In this document: in pieces, positions 1 to 9,300 of the stretch
Position numbering within the stretch: position 1 is the first letter of the stretch
How the letters are laid out: each line of letters begins with the position of its first letter
Source: Aeromicrobium duanguangcaii
GTDB taxonomy: Bacteria > Actinomycetota > Actinomycetes > Propionibacteriales > Nocardioidaceae
Assembly: GCF_024508295.1 (NCBI RefSeq)
Contig: NZ_CP101990.1
Span: forward strand, 248,001 to 312,000
Direction: 5' to 3'
Length of the DNA: 64,000 nucleotides
Translations under genes and position numbers: made by a program
The notes under the pieces: model-generated
Database searches by the model: none
Told to the model about the DNA's origin: nothing
What the model saw: only the letters and a program-made list of their open reading frames with translations

Positions 1-1951
1 GCGAGGTGGCCAGCAGGACGAGGCGGCGCCCGCCGAGGAGATCGCGGACGCCCTGTTCCTGGGCGGCGACCTCGGGCGGGGGCAGCTCGGCGACGAGGTG
101 GTCGTGGGCGGGGATGCCGGTCAGCCAGGCGTCGGCGAAGCGGGCGGGCCAGTGGGCCGCGAGCGCGACACCACGGTCGACGGCCGACGCGGCCAGCACG
201 CCGGTGACCTTCGGACGCGGGATCTCGTGCAGCATCTCCAGCGGCCCGGTGTCGTCGGGGCGGGAGATGTCAGGACGCGGCGAGGGGGTCATCATCCGCG
301 AGGTGGCGACCATCGACAGGCCCTCGCGCACGGCGACGACGACATGTCGCTCGGCCAGGCTGCCGAGGCCGAGGGTGCGGAACGGCTGCTCCTTCACGAA
401 GATGACGCCGGCGCCGAGCAGGGCCTCACGCCCGGCGGGGCTGCGCTCGGGCAGGCAGACCACGTTGCGTCCCGCCGGCTCGAGGCGGACCGAGCGGGAG
501 AGGACGATCTTGGTGATGGCGGGGTCGTCGCGGACCAGATCGAAGATCGCGCGGCTGTTGTCCGGCAGCATCCCCGTGGCGGGGTCGACGACGAACACCC
601 AGCGGTCGGGCCGCCGCGGCGCGGCGGTGTCGGCCTTCTTGAACTCGCGCGGGGTCATCGGCGTCGGGACGACGACCTCGCCGTCGTCGCCGCGCTCGAT
701 CGCGAAGCTGCGGGCCAGCCGGTCGGCGGGGGCCGTGCGGAGCAGGCTCTCCTCGAGCACCTCGACCGGAGCCTCGGGCGCCACCTCGAGGAGTCGCTCC
801 TTCCAGTGCACGAGCCCGGGCACGTCGTAGTGGTTCTGGTAGATCAGGAACCGCTTCAGCACCGGGAAGCCCTCGTCGATGAGCCGGAACGCCCACGGGG
901 TGAAGACCGGGTGGAAGGGGTAGAGGTACGGGACGAACGTCGAGAAGCGGTGCCCGTGGCCGATGAGCAGGTGGGTCAGGCCGATCTCGTACTTCTGGAT
1001 GATCAGGCGCTTCGAGGGCTGCGCGGTGACGCTGTCGATCAGCCGGCGGAAGATCGCGTTGTCGAGCACGGGGCGGCGGAACGCCAGGAAGTACGAGCCC
1101 ACGAGGAAGTCGTAGGTGACCGAGTCCTCGTACTGGTCGAGGAGCTCGTCGCGGACGGTGTCGAGCGGGATCGGATCGGGGAACGCGTTCTCGGGGACGT
1201 CGCGCGTCATCGCGATGCCCTTCGTGGCCTGCAGACCCCACCAGTCGCACGCCTGGGCATCCATCCGCTCGAACACCTCGTCCAGCGGACGGACGAGGAA
1301 GGACGAGTCGTTGACGAACAGGACCTCGTCGTAGTCCTCGAGGGCCTCCCAGCCGACGAGGTCGCGGGCGAGCATCGAGTACGAGCCGAAGTCGTAGGCG
1401 CCGTGGCGGACGGACCAGGCGTCCCGCGCGACCTCGCGCAGCTTCGCCAACTCGGTCTCGGGCAGGTAGCTGTCGTACAGGCAGTACACGTCGCTGAACC
1501 GGGCCAGCTCGCGCAGCAGGATCATGGCCGCCTCGTCGACGACTCCCTGGGCGTCGAAGCCGGCGAACAGGCAGGCGCGGCGCACCGGACGGTCGGTGGG
1601 CAGGACCGCGCCGGGCCCACTGGCGGTGGTGCGCGGCCGGGTCGAGAGGCCCACCGCGCGTCCGGCGAGGGCGTAGTGGACGAGGGGGTTGAGCGAGTCG
1701 TCGGCCGGGTCGAGGTGGTTGGCCCAGTACCACCAGACGTCGAACTCGGCGTTCGGCTTGCGCAGCTGCTTCCACCCCGTGGTGCAGAAGTGCTCGAGCA
1801 GGTCGGTGACGGTGTCGGGCAGGGTCGGCAGGGTCGGCAGGGTCTGGGCGTAGTACGCCTCGTCGAAGAGCGGAGCGACCGCGGCCATCTCGGCTTCCAG
1901 CCGCTCGTGGTCGGGCATCAGCTCCAGCGCGACCAGGGCGTCGGCGCTCAC
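1..1951 (-). CDS. RgpF/TagF-type surface glycan glycosyltransferase (partial, C-terminus beyond left edge)
   Basis: An open frame runs from GTG at 1951 through the left edge, giving 650 visible residues. The first ~100 residues hold a short module (FDEAYY, then NPLVHYA) often seen in front of surface glycosyltransferases. Residues ~120-420 look like rhamnan synthesis protein F, with YDFGSYSMLARD and the segment EVLFVNDSSF. From ~445 on it resembles CDP-glycerol glycerophosphotransferases (TagB/TagF), with VFVVDPATGMLPDNSRAIF and GIPAHDHLV. Likely role: cytoplasmic addition of sugar or polyol-phosphate units to a cell-wall polymer. Its GTG overlaps the stop of the upstream gene by 4 nt (GTGA), so the two are translationally coupled. 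The tagD gene near 40.5 kb could supply CDP-glycerol. Substrate is inferred, not seen. Confidence 0.8.
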   Translation of the reverse strand, partial: MSADALVALELMPDHERLEAEMAAVAPLFDEAYYAQTLPTLPTLPDTVTDLLEHFCTTGWKQLRKPNAEFDVWWYWANHLDPADDSLNPLVHYALAGRAVGLSTRPRTTASGPGAVLPTDRPVRRACLFAGFDAQGVVDEAAMILLRELARFSDVYCLYDSYLPETELAKLREVARDAWSVRHGAYDFGSYSMLARDLVGWEALEDYDEVLFVNDSSFLVRPLDEVFERMDAQACDWWGLQATKGIAMTRDVPENAFPDPIPLDTVRDELLDQYEDSVTYDFLVGSYFLAFRRPVLDNAIFRRLIDSVTAQPSKRLIIQKYEIGLTHLLIGHGHRFSTFVPYLYPFHPVFTPWAFRLIDEGFPVLKRFLIYQNHYDVPGLVHWKERLLEVAPEAPVEVLEESLLRTAPADRLARSFAIERGDDGEVVVPTPMTPREFKKADTAAPRRPDRWVFVVDPATGMLPDNSRAIFDLVRDDPAITKIVLSRSVRLEPAGRNVVCLPERSPAGREALLGAGVIFVKEQPFRTLGLGSLAERHVVVAVREGLSMVATSRMMTPSPRPDISRPDDTGPLEMLHEIPRPKVTGVLAASAVDRGVALAAHWPARFADAWLTGIPAHDHLVAELPPPEVAAQEQGVRDLLGGRRLVLLATS

Positions 1952-2439
1952 TGGTGGGTGCGCAGGTGGTTGAGGAGCGGGTTCGCCCGGCGCTGCGCCA
2001 CCAGCGGATGCTTCGCGAGGTAGCGCTTGGTGCTGAACTCCGGGCCCGGGTCCTTGCCCTCGGCGGCGCCGTGTCGCAGGTAGTGCAGGGCCGGGCTCAG
2101 CCCGGTGGACACGACGTCGGGATAGGCGCGCAGGTACCAGGCGCCGTCGAAGAGGGAGGAGGCCCGCAGCTCCTGGGCGTCGGCCAGCTCCTGGGGCGTG
2201 GCCGCGTTCGGGAGGACGCGACGCTTGAGCCACCCCTTGGGCCCGGACGCGACCCGCTCGGACCGGGTCAGCTGGGCGTCGAGCGTGCGCGAGATCTCGA
2301 GCGCCTGGGCCTCGGCCCGGTCGGCGGCCGCGGCGCGCTCGGCGCAGGACTCGTGCGCTTCACGCGCGGCGGCCAGTTCGCGACGACACCCCTCGAGTTC
2401 GGCCCGCAGTTCTGGGCCCCCGGCCACCTGTGAATCCAC
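1948..2439 (-). CDS. Small coiled-coil protein with glycosyltransferase-associated C-terminal module
   Basis: 163 residues. GTG at 2439 is chosen because AGGGGG lies 8 nt upstream and a TATGAT box sits at 2471-2476; the ATG codons at 2475/2472 overlap that box. The first half is charged and alanine-rich, probably coiled coil. The last ~75 residues (LFDGAWYLRAYPD, PALHYLRHGAAEGKDP, NPLLNHL) are the short module commonly found at the N-terminus of rhamnan and teichoic acid glycosyltransferases. The same module type begins the next gene, which it overlaps by 4 nt. It has no catalytic domain, so it may be a partner or scaffold of that enzyme. Function unknown. Confidence 0.7.
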   Translation of the reverse strand: MDSQVAGGPELRAELEGCRRELAAAREAHESCAERAAAADRAEAQALEISRTLDAQLTRSERVASGPKGWLKRRVLPNAATPQELADAQELRASSLFDGAWYLRAYPDVVSTGLSPALHYLRHGAAEGKDPGPEFSTKRYLAKHPLVAQRRANPLLNHLRTHQ

Positions 2440-2470
2440 CCGCGTGTCCCCCTGTTGTCTCGGCCCCGTC

Positions 2471-2476
2471 ATCATA
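2471..2476 (-). promoter_or_regulatory. -10 box (TATGAT) for the coiled-coil/RgpF pair
   Basis: On the minus strand the sequence reads TATGAT. Transcription would begin about 7 nt downstream, leaving a ~25 nt leader that contains AGGGGG before GTG at 2439. A perfect-consensus box here argues against translation starting at the ATG codons inside it. Confidence 0.5.
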
Positions 2477-2547
2477 ACTGCTGGGGGAGAGCGCCGAATC
2501 CCCGTCGCGGGGCACCGATGTCAACCGAGTAGGGCTGGGGAGCACAC

Positions 2548-5334
2548 ATGACGAAGACGCCGTCGCGCCAGCGGGACGGGGTTGCCCCGGTCGAGCGAGC
2601 CACGCGCGTCGCCATGGTGGTCGGCATCGTCGCGCTCGTCGCCCTGACGTTCGGCCCGGCTCTGTTCGGCTTCGGCGTCTTCCTCGACGTGGACCTGCTC
2701 CAGGCGTACTGGCCCTGGACCGCGACCGGAGCCGTGCCCGCCGGCGCGATGTGGTGCCGTGGCGACACGTTCGACGCGCTGTACCCCGCGATCGTGAACA
2801 CCGTCGAGTCGGCCCGCGCCGGGGTGTGGCCCACCTGGACGCCCTACGAGGTCGGCGGCGCGCCCATGGCGTCCCTGCCGAACCACACGGTCCTGAGCCC
2901 CGTCACGTGGCCGTTCTGGGTGCTGCCGAGCCACCTCGCCCCCGCGTGGGTGAAGCTCACCGAGCTGCTCATCGTCGTGGTGGGGATGGTGGCCCTGCTG
3001 GGCCGCTGGGGCGTGCGCCGCAGCGCGGCCCTGCTCGCCGCCTTCGTGTTCTTCACCAGCGGCTTCATGCTGATGTGGACGAACTGGCCGCACACGCGGG
3101 TGGCCGTGTTCATCCCGCTGCTGTTCTGGGCTCTCGACCGGGTCGTGGTCGAGCGCCGCGCCCGCGACGTGGCGTGGGTCGGCCTGGTCGTGGCGAGCAT
3201 GCTGCTCGGCGGCTTCCCGGCCGTGACGCTGTTCGCGCTGACGACGGGCGCGGTCTACGTGCTCGTGCTGGGCTGGCGCCAGGAGGGCACCCGCGCGACC
3301 GTCGTGGCCTGGGCCGGCGCGGCCGGCGGCGTCCTGCTGGGCGTGGCCCTGTCCGCGGTCCAGATCCTGCCGTTCGTCATGAGCCTGGGGAACGTCCTGG
3401 CCGGACGGGAGGCCCGGGACGCGACGCCGACCGAGCTGCTCGTGACGAGCGTGGCCCCCGGCGCGTGGGGCACGTGCGTCGAGAACGAGCGCTGGGGCAG
3501 CGTCAACCCGATCGAGGGCATCGCCTACGTCGGGGCCGGGGCCGTGCTCCTGCTGCTGGTCGTTCTCGTCATGGGCCGGTCCGCCCGGATCCGTCCGGGT
3601 GTCGTGGGCCTCATGTCCGTCCTGCTGGTCACCTGGGTCTGGCTGACGTGGTTCGGCGGCGCGCCGCTCGAGCTGCTGCAGACGCTGCCGGGGTTCGACA
3701 CGAACAAGATCGGCCGGGCGGCCTCGATCGTCGGCTTCCTGGTGGCGCTGGTCGCCGCCTTCGGGCTCGACCGGCTGGTGGCTGCCGCCGACGAGGGCCC
3801 CACCGCGCCGGTCGGCCGGCGGCTCCCGCTGGCCGCCCGCATCGCGCTGGGCGCCTTCCTGGCGCTCGGAGCGGTCTACGTGGCGTGGCGGGTCGTGGCA
3901 GTCAGCCTCGACGCGGGCACCGCGTCCGAGGTCGCCGCCGAGCTCGTCCTGCCGGCGATCTGGGTCATCGCGGGAATCGTGGTGCTGTCCGCGGGCCTGA
4001 TGAGTGCGAAGGTGCGACGGATCGTCCCGGTCGCCGTGGTCATCATGGTCGTCGTCCAGGCCACGATGTTCGCGCGGCACGTCTGGCCGCTGAGCGACCG
4101 CAGTCACCTGTATCCCGTCAGCGAGGCGCACGAGTTCCTCCAGGCGAACATCGGCGAGGAGCGCTACGCCAGCGGCGCCATGTGGGGATACCCGGCGACG
4201 TCGGACTACTACAAGCTGCGGACGCCGGTCGGTCACGAGTTCACCGCGCCGGCCTGGAAGGAACTGCTCAACACGGTCGCGCCGGACACCGAGATCACCC
4301 GCACCTACTCCCGCTTCTCCGACCTCCCCACGCGCGAGATCGGCGACAACCCGCTGCTGGACCAGTTCTCGGTGAAGTACTGGGCCGTCCGGCCCAGTCA
4401 GGTGGTCGGCGAGCTCGCCTACCCGTCCGGACGACCGTCCGGCGCCGTGACCCTCGACGACGGTGAGCGCGCCACCTGCCGGCTGCCGGCGGGCGGGCTG
4501 CGCGGCCTCTCCGTGGAGGCCACGCGGGCGATCCCGCTCGAGGAGACGGACCGGGTTCAGGCCCACGTGCGGGTCACGGCGGGCGACCAGGTGATCGAGG
4601 GCGTCCGCGCCTTCGCCGGGACGATCCCGAAGGGCCCGATCCGCATCGGGCTGGCCGGCGAGGACCTGCCGTCCTCCGGCGACGCCGAGGTCGAGGTGTG
4701 GTTCACCGGAACGAAGCAGCCGGTCGAGCTGGCCGCGACGGACGACGGTCTGTGGTGCGAGGCCGTCCGCCCGCGCGACGACGGCCTGCGACTCGTGCAC
4801 ACCGACGCCGGGTCGGTGGTCTACGAGCGGCTGACCTCCCTGCCGAGGATCCGCTGGGCCGGTGAGAGCCGCGTCGTGGAGTCCGCTCCCGAGCGCCTCG
4901 ACCTGCTGAAGAAGGGGATCGCGTCCGACGAGGTCCTGCTCGACGAGCCCGGGCCGTTCGTGGCCGACGGGTCGAGCGCCCGCGTCGACCCGGTCCGCGA
5001 CGATGCCGGATCGATCGAGGTCGAGGTCGACGCCACCGGCGACGGCTACCTCGTGGTGGCCGACTCCATCGCCCGCGAGGGCTGGGTGGCGACGGTGGAC
5101 GGCGAGCAGGTCGACCTGCTCCCGGCCAACCACGCGTTCGCGGCGGTGCCGGTCCCCGAGGGACGGCACACCGTGGAGCTGGAGTACCGGGCTCCGGGCG
5201 TGTCCCAGGGTCTGGTCATCACCGGGGGAGCGGTGGCGATCACTGCCGGCCTCTTCGTGGTGCCGCTGCTGTGGCGCCGGAAGCGCTCAGGCGGACGCGC
5301 GGTGGATGACCAGCTGGACGCCCGCGAGGAGTAG
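2548..5334 (+). CDS. YfhO-like polytopic membrane protein
   Basis: 928 residues, ATG preceded by GGGGAG at 5 nt. Roughly the first 500 residues contain about a dozen hydrophobic segments. They are followed by an extracytoplasmic beta-rich region and a last membrane span near the C-terminus (GLVITGGAVAITAGLFVVPL). The C-terminal motif DGYLVVADSIAREGWVATVD and the ending GRHTVELEYRAPG are typical of the YfhO family, GT-C-fold proteins implicated in glycosylating lipoteichoic acid or other surface polymers. It is transcribed divergently from the RgpF-type pair and overlaps the convergent next gene by 48 bp. A role in surface-glycan modification is inferred from family and neighbours. Confidence 0.75.
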   Translation: MTKTPSRQRDGVAPVERATRVAMVVGIVALVALTFGPALFGFGVFLDVDLLQAYWPWTATGAVPAGAMWCRGDTFDALYPAIVNTVESARAGVWPTWTPYEVGGAPMASLPNHTVLSPVTWPFWVLPSHLAPAWVKLTELLIVVVGMVALLGRWGVRRSAALLAAFVFFTSGFMLMWTNWPHTRVAVFIPLLFWALDRVVVERRARDVAWVGLVVASMLLGGFPAVTLFALTTGAVYVLVLGWRQEGTRATVVAWAGAAGGVLLGVALSAVQILPFVMSLGNVLAGREARDATPTELLVTSVAPGAWGTCVENERWGSVNPIEGIAYVGAGAVLLLLVVLVMGRSARIRPGVVGLMSVLLVTWVWLTWFGGAPLELLQTLPGFDTNKIGRAASIVGFLVALVAAFGLDRLVAAADEGPTAPVGRRLPLAARIALGAFLALGAVYVAWRVVAVSLDAGTASEVAAELVLPAIWVIAGIVVLSAGLMSAKVRRIVPVAVVIMVVVQATMFARHVWPLSDRSHLYPVSEAHEFLQANIGEERYASGAMWGYPATSDYYKLRTPVGHEFTAPAWKELLNTVAPDTEITRTYSRFSDLPTREIGDNPLLDQFSVKYWAVRPSQVVGELAYPSGRPSGAVTLDDGERATCRLPAGGLRGLSVEATRAIPLEETDRVQAHVRVTAGDQVIEGVRAFAGTIPKGPIRIGLAGEDLPSSGDAEVEVWFTGTKQPVELAATDDGLWCEAVRPRDDGLRLVHTDAGSVVYERLTSLPRIRWAGESRVVESAPERLDLLKKGIASDEVLLDEPGPFVADGSSARVDPVRDDAGSIEVEVDATGDGYLVVADSIAREGWVATVDGEQVDLLPANHAFAAVPVPEGRHTVELEYRAPGVSQGLVITGGAVAITAGLFVVPLLWRRKRSGGRAVDDQLDAREE

Positions 5335-6228
5335 GTCGACCAGGGTCGAGAGGCAGCGGACGACGAGCGCGACGACGAGCGCGCTCGACGTCGGCATCGA
5401 TCCGGCCAGAGCCAGCACGAGGACGGCGTCGCGGACACCGGCGCCGGCCGGGAGGAAGAACGCCGCCATGCCCAGCGTGTACGCCAGGGCGTAGCCGACG
5501 ATCGAGGGGGCGAGGGTCTCGGTGGGGTCGCCGTCGAGGCCGATCACGATGAGCCACACCTGCAGGCCCAGCAGCAGCCAGGTCAGGCACTGCCACGCCG
5601 TGGCCTTGAGCAGCGAGCTCCAGCCGATCGTGGCCGGGAGGGGCTCACGCCGAGCGAGGCGCAGCAGCCGGCCCAGGACGAGGTCGAGCAGTCGCGGGTG
5701 GATCAGCACGTACAGCACGGGCAGGACGAGGACGAGCCACCAGAACCGGTGACGCAGGTCGTCGCTGACCCACGGCATCAGCGCCACCGCCACGGTGATG
5801 CCGGCGACGCCGGAGATCACCAGGGCCAGCACGCCCAGCACGGCGGCCGAGCGGCGCGGCACCTTGTGCTCGCGGCCCATCTCCATCTGGGCCACGATCG
5901 ACCACAGGCTGCCGGGCACGTACTTGCCCAGCTGGCTCACGAAGAAGATGTGGGCCGAGGGCCGCAGCCGCAGCGGCGACCCCAACCCGGAGAGGAGCTC
6001 GCGCCAGACCTGCAGGGACGCGACCATGCCCAGGACGGCGAAGACAGCGGCCCCGGCGATGGTCCACGGCGGGATGCGCTCGAGGTCGTCGGCGATCGCC
6101 TGGTAGTTGCGGGTGATGGCCACGGCGGCCAGGGCCAGCATCACCAGCAGGGCCAGTCGCTTCGCCCACGTACGAGCCGTGGTGCGCTTCTGGCCCGTCG
6201 GGGCAGGGCCCACCGGCTGCGCATCCAC
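5287..6228 (-). CDS. UPF0104 / lysylphosphatidylglycerol-synthase-like membrane protein
   Basis: 313 residues with about eight transmembrane helices spread over the whole length, matching the membrane domain of the MprF/AglD2 family (UPF0104) without a catalytic cytosolic domain. Recognisable points are FFVSQLGKYVPGSLW near residue 95 and the glycine-rich AFFLPAGAGVRDA near residue 265. In surface-glycan clusters such proteins are thought to act as lipid-linked precursor flippases or regulators; that role is an inference. The start is GTG at 6228, with a TAACCT box 6 nt upstream, predicting a leaderless transcript. Its last 48 bp overlap the end of the YfhO-like gene. Confidence 0.75.
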   Translation of the reverse strand: MDAQPVGPAPTGQKRTTARTWAKRLALLVMLALAAVAITRNYQAIADDLERIPPWTIAGAAVFAVLGMVASLQVWRELLSGLGSPLRLRPSAHIFFVSQLGKYVPGSLWSIVAQMEMGREHKVPRRSAAVLGVLALVISGVAGITVAVALMPWVSDDLRHRFWWLVLVLPVLYVLIHPRLLDLVLGRLLRLARREPLPATIGWSSLLKATAWQCLTWLLLGLQVWLIVIGLDGDPTETLAPSIVGYALAYTLGMAAFFLPAGAGVRDAVLVLALAGSMPTSSALVVALVVRCLSTLVDLLLAGVQLVIHRASA

Positions 6229-6288
6229 GTGCTGAGGTTAGCAACCGCTCGCGAGAGCGGAGCGGGCCCAGCGGCTACAGTGACGGGC

Positions 6289-7413
6289 GTGCGCATCGTG
6301 GCTTTCGGAACCTACGACGCCGCTGTCCACCCCCGCGTCGCGGTCCTGATCGCGGGACTGCGCGCCTGGGACCAGGACGTGGTCGAGCTCAACCGCCCCC
6401 TGGGCTACTCCACCGCCGAGCGCGTGGCGCTGGTGCGCCAGCCCTGGCGGCTGCCCGGTTTCGGCCTGCGCCTGCTGAGCCGCTGGGCCTCGCTGGCCCG
6501 CCTCGGCCTGAGGGAGAGGCGACGTGGCCGGCCCGACGCGGTGCTCGTGGGCTACCTGGGTCACTTCGACGTCGTGCTCGCGCGCTTGGTCTTCGGCCGC
6601 GTCCCGATCATCCTGGACCACCTCGTGTCGGCGTCCGGCACGGTTCTCGACCGGGGCCTGGCCGCGCGCGGATCGCTGCGCGGGCGGGTGATGACCGCCA
6701 TCGACCGGCTGGCGCTGGCCTGCGCGGACGTCGTCGTGGTCGACACGGCCGAGCGCGCCGCGGTCCTGACCGAGAGCGGTCGCAGCAACATCGTCGTCTG
6801 TCCCGTGGGCGCCTCCGACGAGTGGTTCGCCGCGGGCTCGTCCGCGCAGCACTCCGATCCCGACGCGAACCTGCGCGTCGTCTTCTTCGGCCTCTTCACC
6901 CCGCTCCAGGGCGCCACCACCATCGCGCAGGCCGCAGCGCTGCTCGAGCCCGACGACCGGGTCGAGATCACGCTGGTGGGTCGCGGCCAGGACTGGGACG
7001 AGGCCCGCCGGATCGCCGGCGACCGGGTGCGGTGGATCGAGTGGCTCGAGCCCGCAGACCTGATCGACCTCGTCGCCTCGCAGGACGTGTGCCTGGGCAT
7101 CTTCGGCACCACGGCCAAGGCCCTCGAGGTCGTGCCCACGAAGGTGTTCCAGGGGGCTGCGGCCGGCTGCGCGATCGTCACCTCCGACACCACGGCCCAG
7201 CGCGGGGTGCTGGGCGACGACGCGAAGTACGTCCCCCCGGGCGATGCGAAGGCCCTCGCGGACGTGCTGCGCGAGCTGGCCGCGGACCGTAGCCGGGTGG
7301 CGGACCTGCGCGAGCGCATGCAGACTCGGGCCGCCCGAGATTTCACCGCGGCGGAAGCCGTGCGACCGATGATGAGACAGATCGGTCCAGTGGATCCGAT
7401 CGAGGAGGAGTGA
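6289..7413 (+). CDS. Glycosyltransferase, GT4-like (GT-B fold)
   Basis: 374 residues. The start is GTG at 6289 (protein begins VRIVAFGTYD), because TACAGT at 6276-6281 lies 7 nt upstream, a leaderless arrangement; the frame is open far upstream but codes for nothing recognisable there. The C-terminal half has the GT-B donor-binding features: VVFFGLFTPLQGATT, a segment EITLVGRG, and GAAAGCAIVTSDT followed by an acidic sugar-binding region. It probably transfers a nucleotide-activated sugar to a membrane-linked acceptor. Its stop overlaps the methyltransferase start by 4 nt, so the two form an operon. Confidence 0.8.
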   Translation: MRIVAFGTYDAAVHPRVAVLIAGLRAWDQDVVELNRPLGYSTAERVALVRQPWRLPGFGLRLLSRWASLARLGLRERRRGRPDAVLVGYLGHFDVVLARLVFGRVPIILDHLVSASGTVLDRGLAARGSLRGRVMTAIDRLALACADVVVVDTAERAAVLTESGRSNIVVCPVGASDEWFAAGSSAQHSDPDANLRVVFFGLFTPLQGATTIAQAAALLEPDDRVEITLVGRGQDWDEARRIAGDRVRWIEWLEPADLIDLVASQDVCLGIFGTTAKALEVVPTKVFQGAAAGCAIVTSDTTAQRGVLGDDAKYVPPGDAKALADVLRELAADRSRVADLRERMQTRAARDFTAAEAVRPMMRQIGPVDPIEEE

Positions 7414-8165
7414 GCGTGTCGAAGGCAAGTGTCGAGGGACTGCCGCCGTTGGCGATCCGAGCCTGGCTGCGTTACGACGTGGTCCGGCGGGTCTTCGAGC
7501 GGATCGCGCCGCGCACCGTGCTCGAGGTCGGCTGCGGACAGGGCGCCATCGGCGCTCGGCTGGCGCAGCACAGCGAGTACCTGGCCGTCGAGCCCGACGA
7601 CAGCTCCTTCGCGGTGGCCGACTCCCGGATCCGTCCCGTCGGCGGCACCGTGCTCCACGGCGTTCACGCCGACGTGCCCGCGGACGCGACCTTCGACGTG
7701 GTGTGCGCCTTCGAGGTGCTCGAGCACCTCGAGGACGACAACCAGGCCCTCAAGGACTGGGTGGCGTCCATCCGGCCCGGCGGGCACCTGGTGATGTCGG
7801 TGCCCGCGTTCCAGAGCCGGTTCGGCCCGATGGACACGAACGCCGGACACTTCCGCCGGTACGAGCCGCAGCAGCTGCGCGCGCAGCTCGAGGCCGCCGG
7901 ACTGGTCGACGTCCGGACGACGGTCTACGGCTGGCCCCTGGGCTACGCCCTCGAGGCCGTCCGCAACCGGATCGACGCCCGCAAGCTCGAGCGCCGCGAC
8001 GCCTCGATGGAGGACCTGACCTACGCCAGTGGCCGGACGTTCCAGCCGCCGAACCGGATCGTGGGCCTCGTGGTCGCGGTCCTGGTGCGCCCGTTCATCC
8101 TCCTGCAGCGGCTCCGCCCCGACCGCGGCATCGGCATGGTCGCCTCCGCTCGCAAGCCCGCCTGA
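7410..8165 (+). CDS. Class I SAM-dependent methyltransferase
   Basis: 251 residues, GTG at 7410 inside the preceding stop (GTGA), with GAGGAGGAG upstream. The Rossmann SAM-binding motif is VLEVGCGQGAIGARL near residues 34-48. It is followed by FDVVCAFEVLEHLEDD, typical of Methyltransf_11/25 O- or C-methyltransferases. It sits between two glycosyltransferases, so methylation of a glycan or of its lipid or sugar precursor is a reasonable inference. The acceptor is unknown. Confidence 0.8.
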   Translation: MSVSKASVEGLPPLAIRAWLRYDVVRRVFERIAPRTVLEVGCGQGAIGARLAQHSEYLAVEPDDSSFAVADSRIRPVGGTVLHGVHADVPADATFDVVCAFEVLEHLEDDNQALKDWVASIRPGGHLVMSVPAFQSRFGPMDTNAGHFRRYEPQQLRAQLEAAGLVDVRTTVYGWPLGYALEAVRNRIDARKLERRDASMEDLTYASGRTFQPPNRIVGLVVAVLVRPFILLQRLRPDRGIGMVASARKPA

Positions 8166-8219
8166 CTCCGCGCGCCGTACGATGGCTCCTGAGCGCCCGT
8201 CCCCGATCCTGAGGAAACC

Positions 8220-9233
8220 GTGAAACTAGTTGTTCAGATCCCGTGCCTGAACGAGGAGGAGACGCTTCCTCTGGTGCTGGCCTCGATCCCGCGTCAGATC
8301 CCCGGCATCGACGAGATCGTCGTCCTGGTGATCGACGACGGGTGCAGTGACCGCACCGTCGAGGTCGCGCGCGAGCACGGAGTCACGGAGTTCGTCCACC
8401 ACGTCCGGAACCAGGGCCTCGGCCGCTCGTTCCACGACGGCGTCATCCGCGCGCTGGAGCTGGGCGCCGACATCGTGGTGAACACCGACGGCGACAACCA
8501 GTACCCGCAGGACCGGATCACCGATCTCGTCCAGCCGATCATCGCGGGCCAGGCGGACATCGTCATCGCCGACCGCCAGGTCCACCTCGTCGAGCACTTC
8601 TCCTGGGCGAAGAAGCAGCTGCAGAAGGTCGGCAGCTCCGTCGTGAACCGGGCGGCCGGCACGAAGCTGCCCGACGCCGCCAGCGGGTTCCGCGCCTACT
8701 CGCGCGAGAGCCTGATCCTGCTGAACACCATCACGCGGTTCAGCTACTGCATGGAGACGATCATCCAGGCGGGCAACAAGAACCTGAAGATCGCCAGCCT
8801 GCCGATCGTCACGAACCCCAAGACGCGCGAGTCGCGCCTGTTCAAGACGACGCCCGAGCACATCGCCAAGTCCGCGATGGCGATCACCCGGTCGTTCATC
8901 ATGTACAAGCCGTACGTGATCTTCAGCTGGCTCACGCTGATCTTCGGCGTGCTCGGGCTGATCCCGTTCGTGCGCTACGCGGTGCTGTGGACCCAGGACG
9001 AGCAGGGCGGCCACCTGCAGTCCCTGTTGCTGGGCGTGCTGCTGCTGACGATGGCGATGCTGTGCGTGATGCTCGGCGTGGTGGCCGACCTCATCCGCAC
9101 CAACCGCGTGCTGATCGAGGACAACCTCGAGCACACCAAGCGGCTGCGCTTCGGCGACTCGGCCCGCGAGTCGCTCGTGCGCCACGGCCTGTCCGAGGTC
9201 ACGTACGAGCGCGTCGAGTCCACTCCGTCCTGA
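8220..9233 (+). CDS. Glycosyltransferase family 2 with C-terminal membrane anchor (DPM-like)
   Basis: 337 residues, GTG with GAGGAAA upstream and a probable -10 (TACGAT, 8178-8183). The N-terminus is a classic GT-A fold: VQIPCLNEEETLPLVL, DDGCSD and NTDGDNQY for the metal/nucleotide site. Two hydrophobic segments follow at ~230-255 and ~265-295 (YVIFSWLTLIFGVLGLIPF). The layout resembles polyprenyl-phosphate glycosyltransferases such as dolichyl-phosphate mannose synthase. It may use GDP-mannose made by the manA/pmm/manC genes elsewhere in the window, or UDP-glucose. It closes the surface-glycan block. Confidence 0.8.
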   Translation: MKLVVQIPCLNEEETLPLVLASIPRQIPGIDEIVVLVIDDGCSDRTVEVAREHGVTEFVHHVRNQGLGRSFHDGVIRALELGADIVVNTDGDNQYPQDRITDLVQPIIAGQADIVIADRQVHLVEHFSWAKKQLQKVGSSVVNRAAGTKLPDAASGFRAYSRESLILLNTITRFSYCMETIIQAGNKNLKIASLPIVTNPKTRESRLFKTTPEHIAKSAMAITRSFIMYKPYVIFSWLTLIFGVLGLIPFVRYAVLWTQDEQGGHLQSLLLGVLLLTMAMLCVMLGVVADLIRTNRVLIEDNLEHTKRLRFGDSARESLVRHGLSEVTYERVESTPS

Positions 9234-9300
9234 CCCTCCGCCGGGTCCACGCGCAGGCACGCCCCCGGCCGCCGGTGGCGTGGTGTGGCAAGGTCGTCCC

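Noticed and set aside
426-1775. 449-codon minus-strand frame near the left edge
   Set aside because: It is out of frame with the RgpF/TagF-like gene, which runs open to the window edge and has clear motifs.
2521-5169. Long minus-strand open frame opposite the YfhO-like gene
   Set aside because: High GC leaves antisense frames open. The translation is Arg/Gly/His-rich with no domain, while the plus strand encodes a clear family.
5698-6288. N-terminal extension of the GT4 glycosyltransferase by ~197 codons
   Set aside because: The extension is antisense to the UPF0104 gene, and the -10 box at 6276-6281 would lie inside it.
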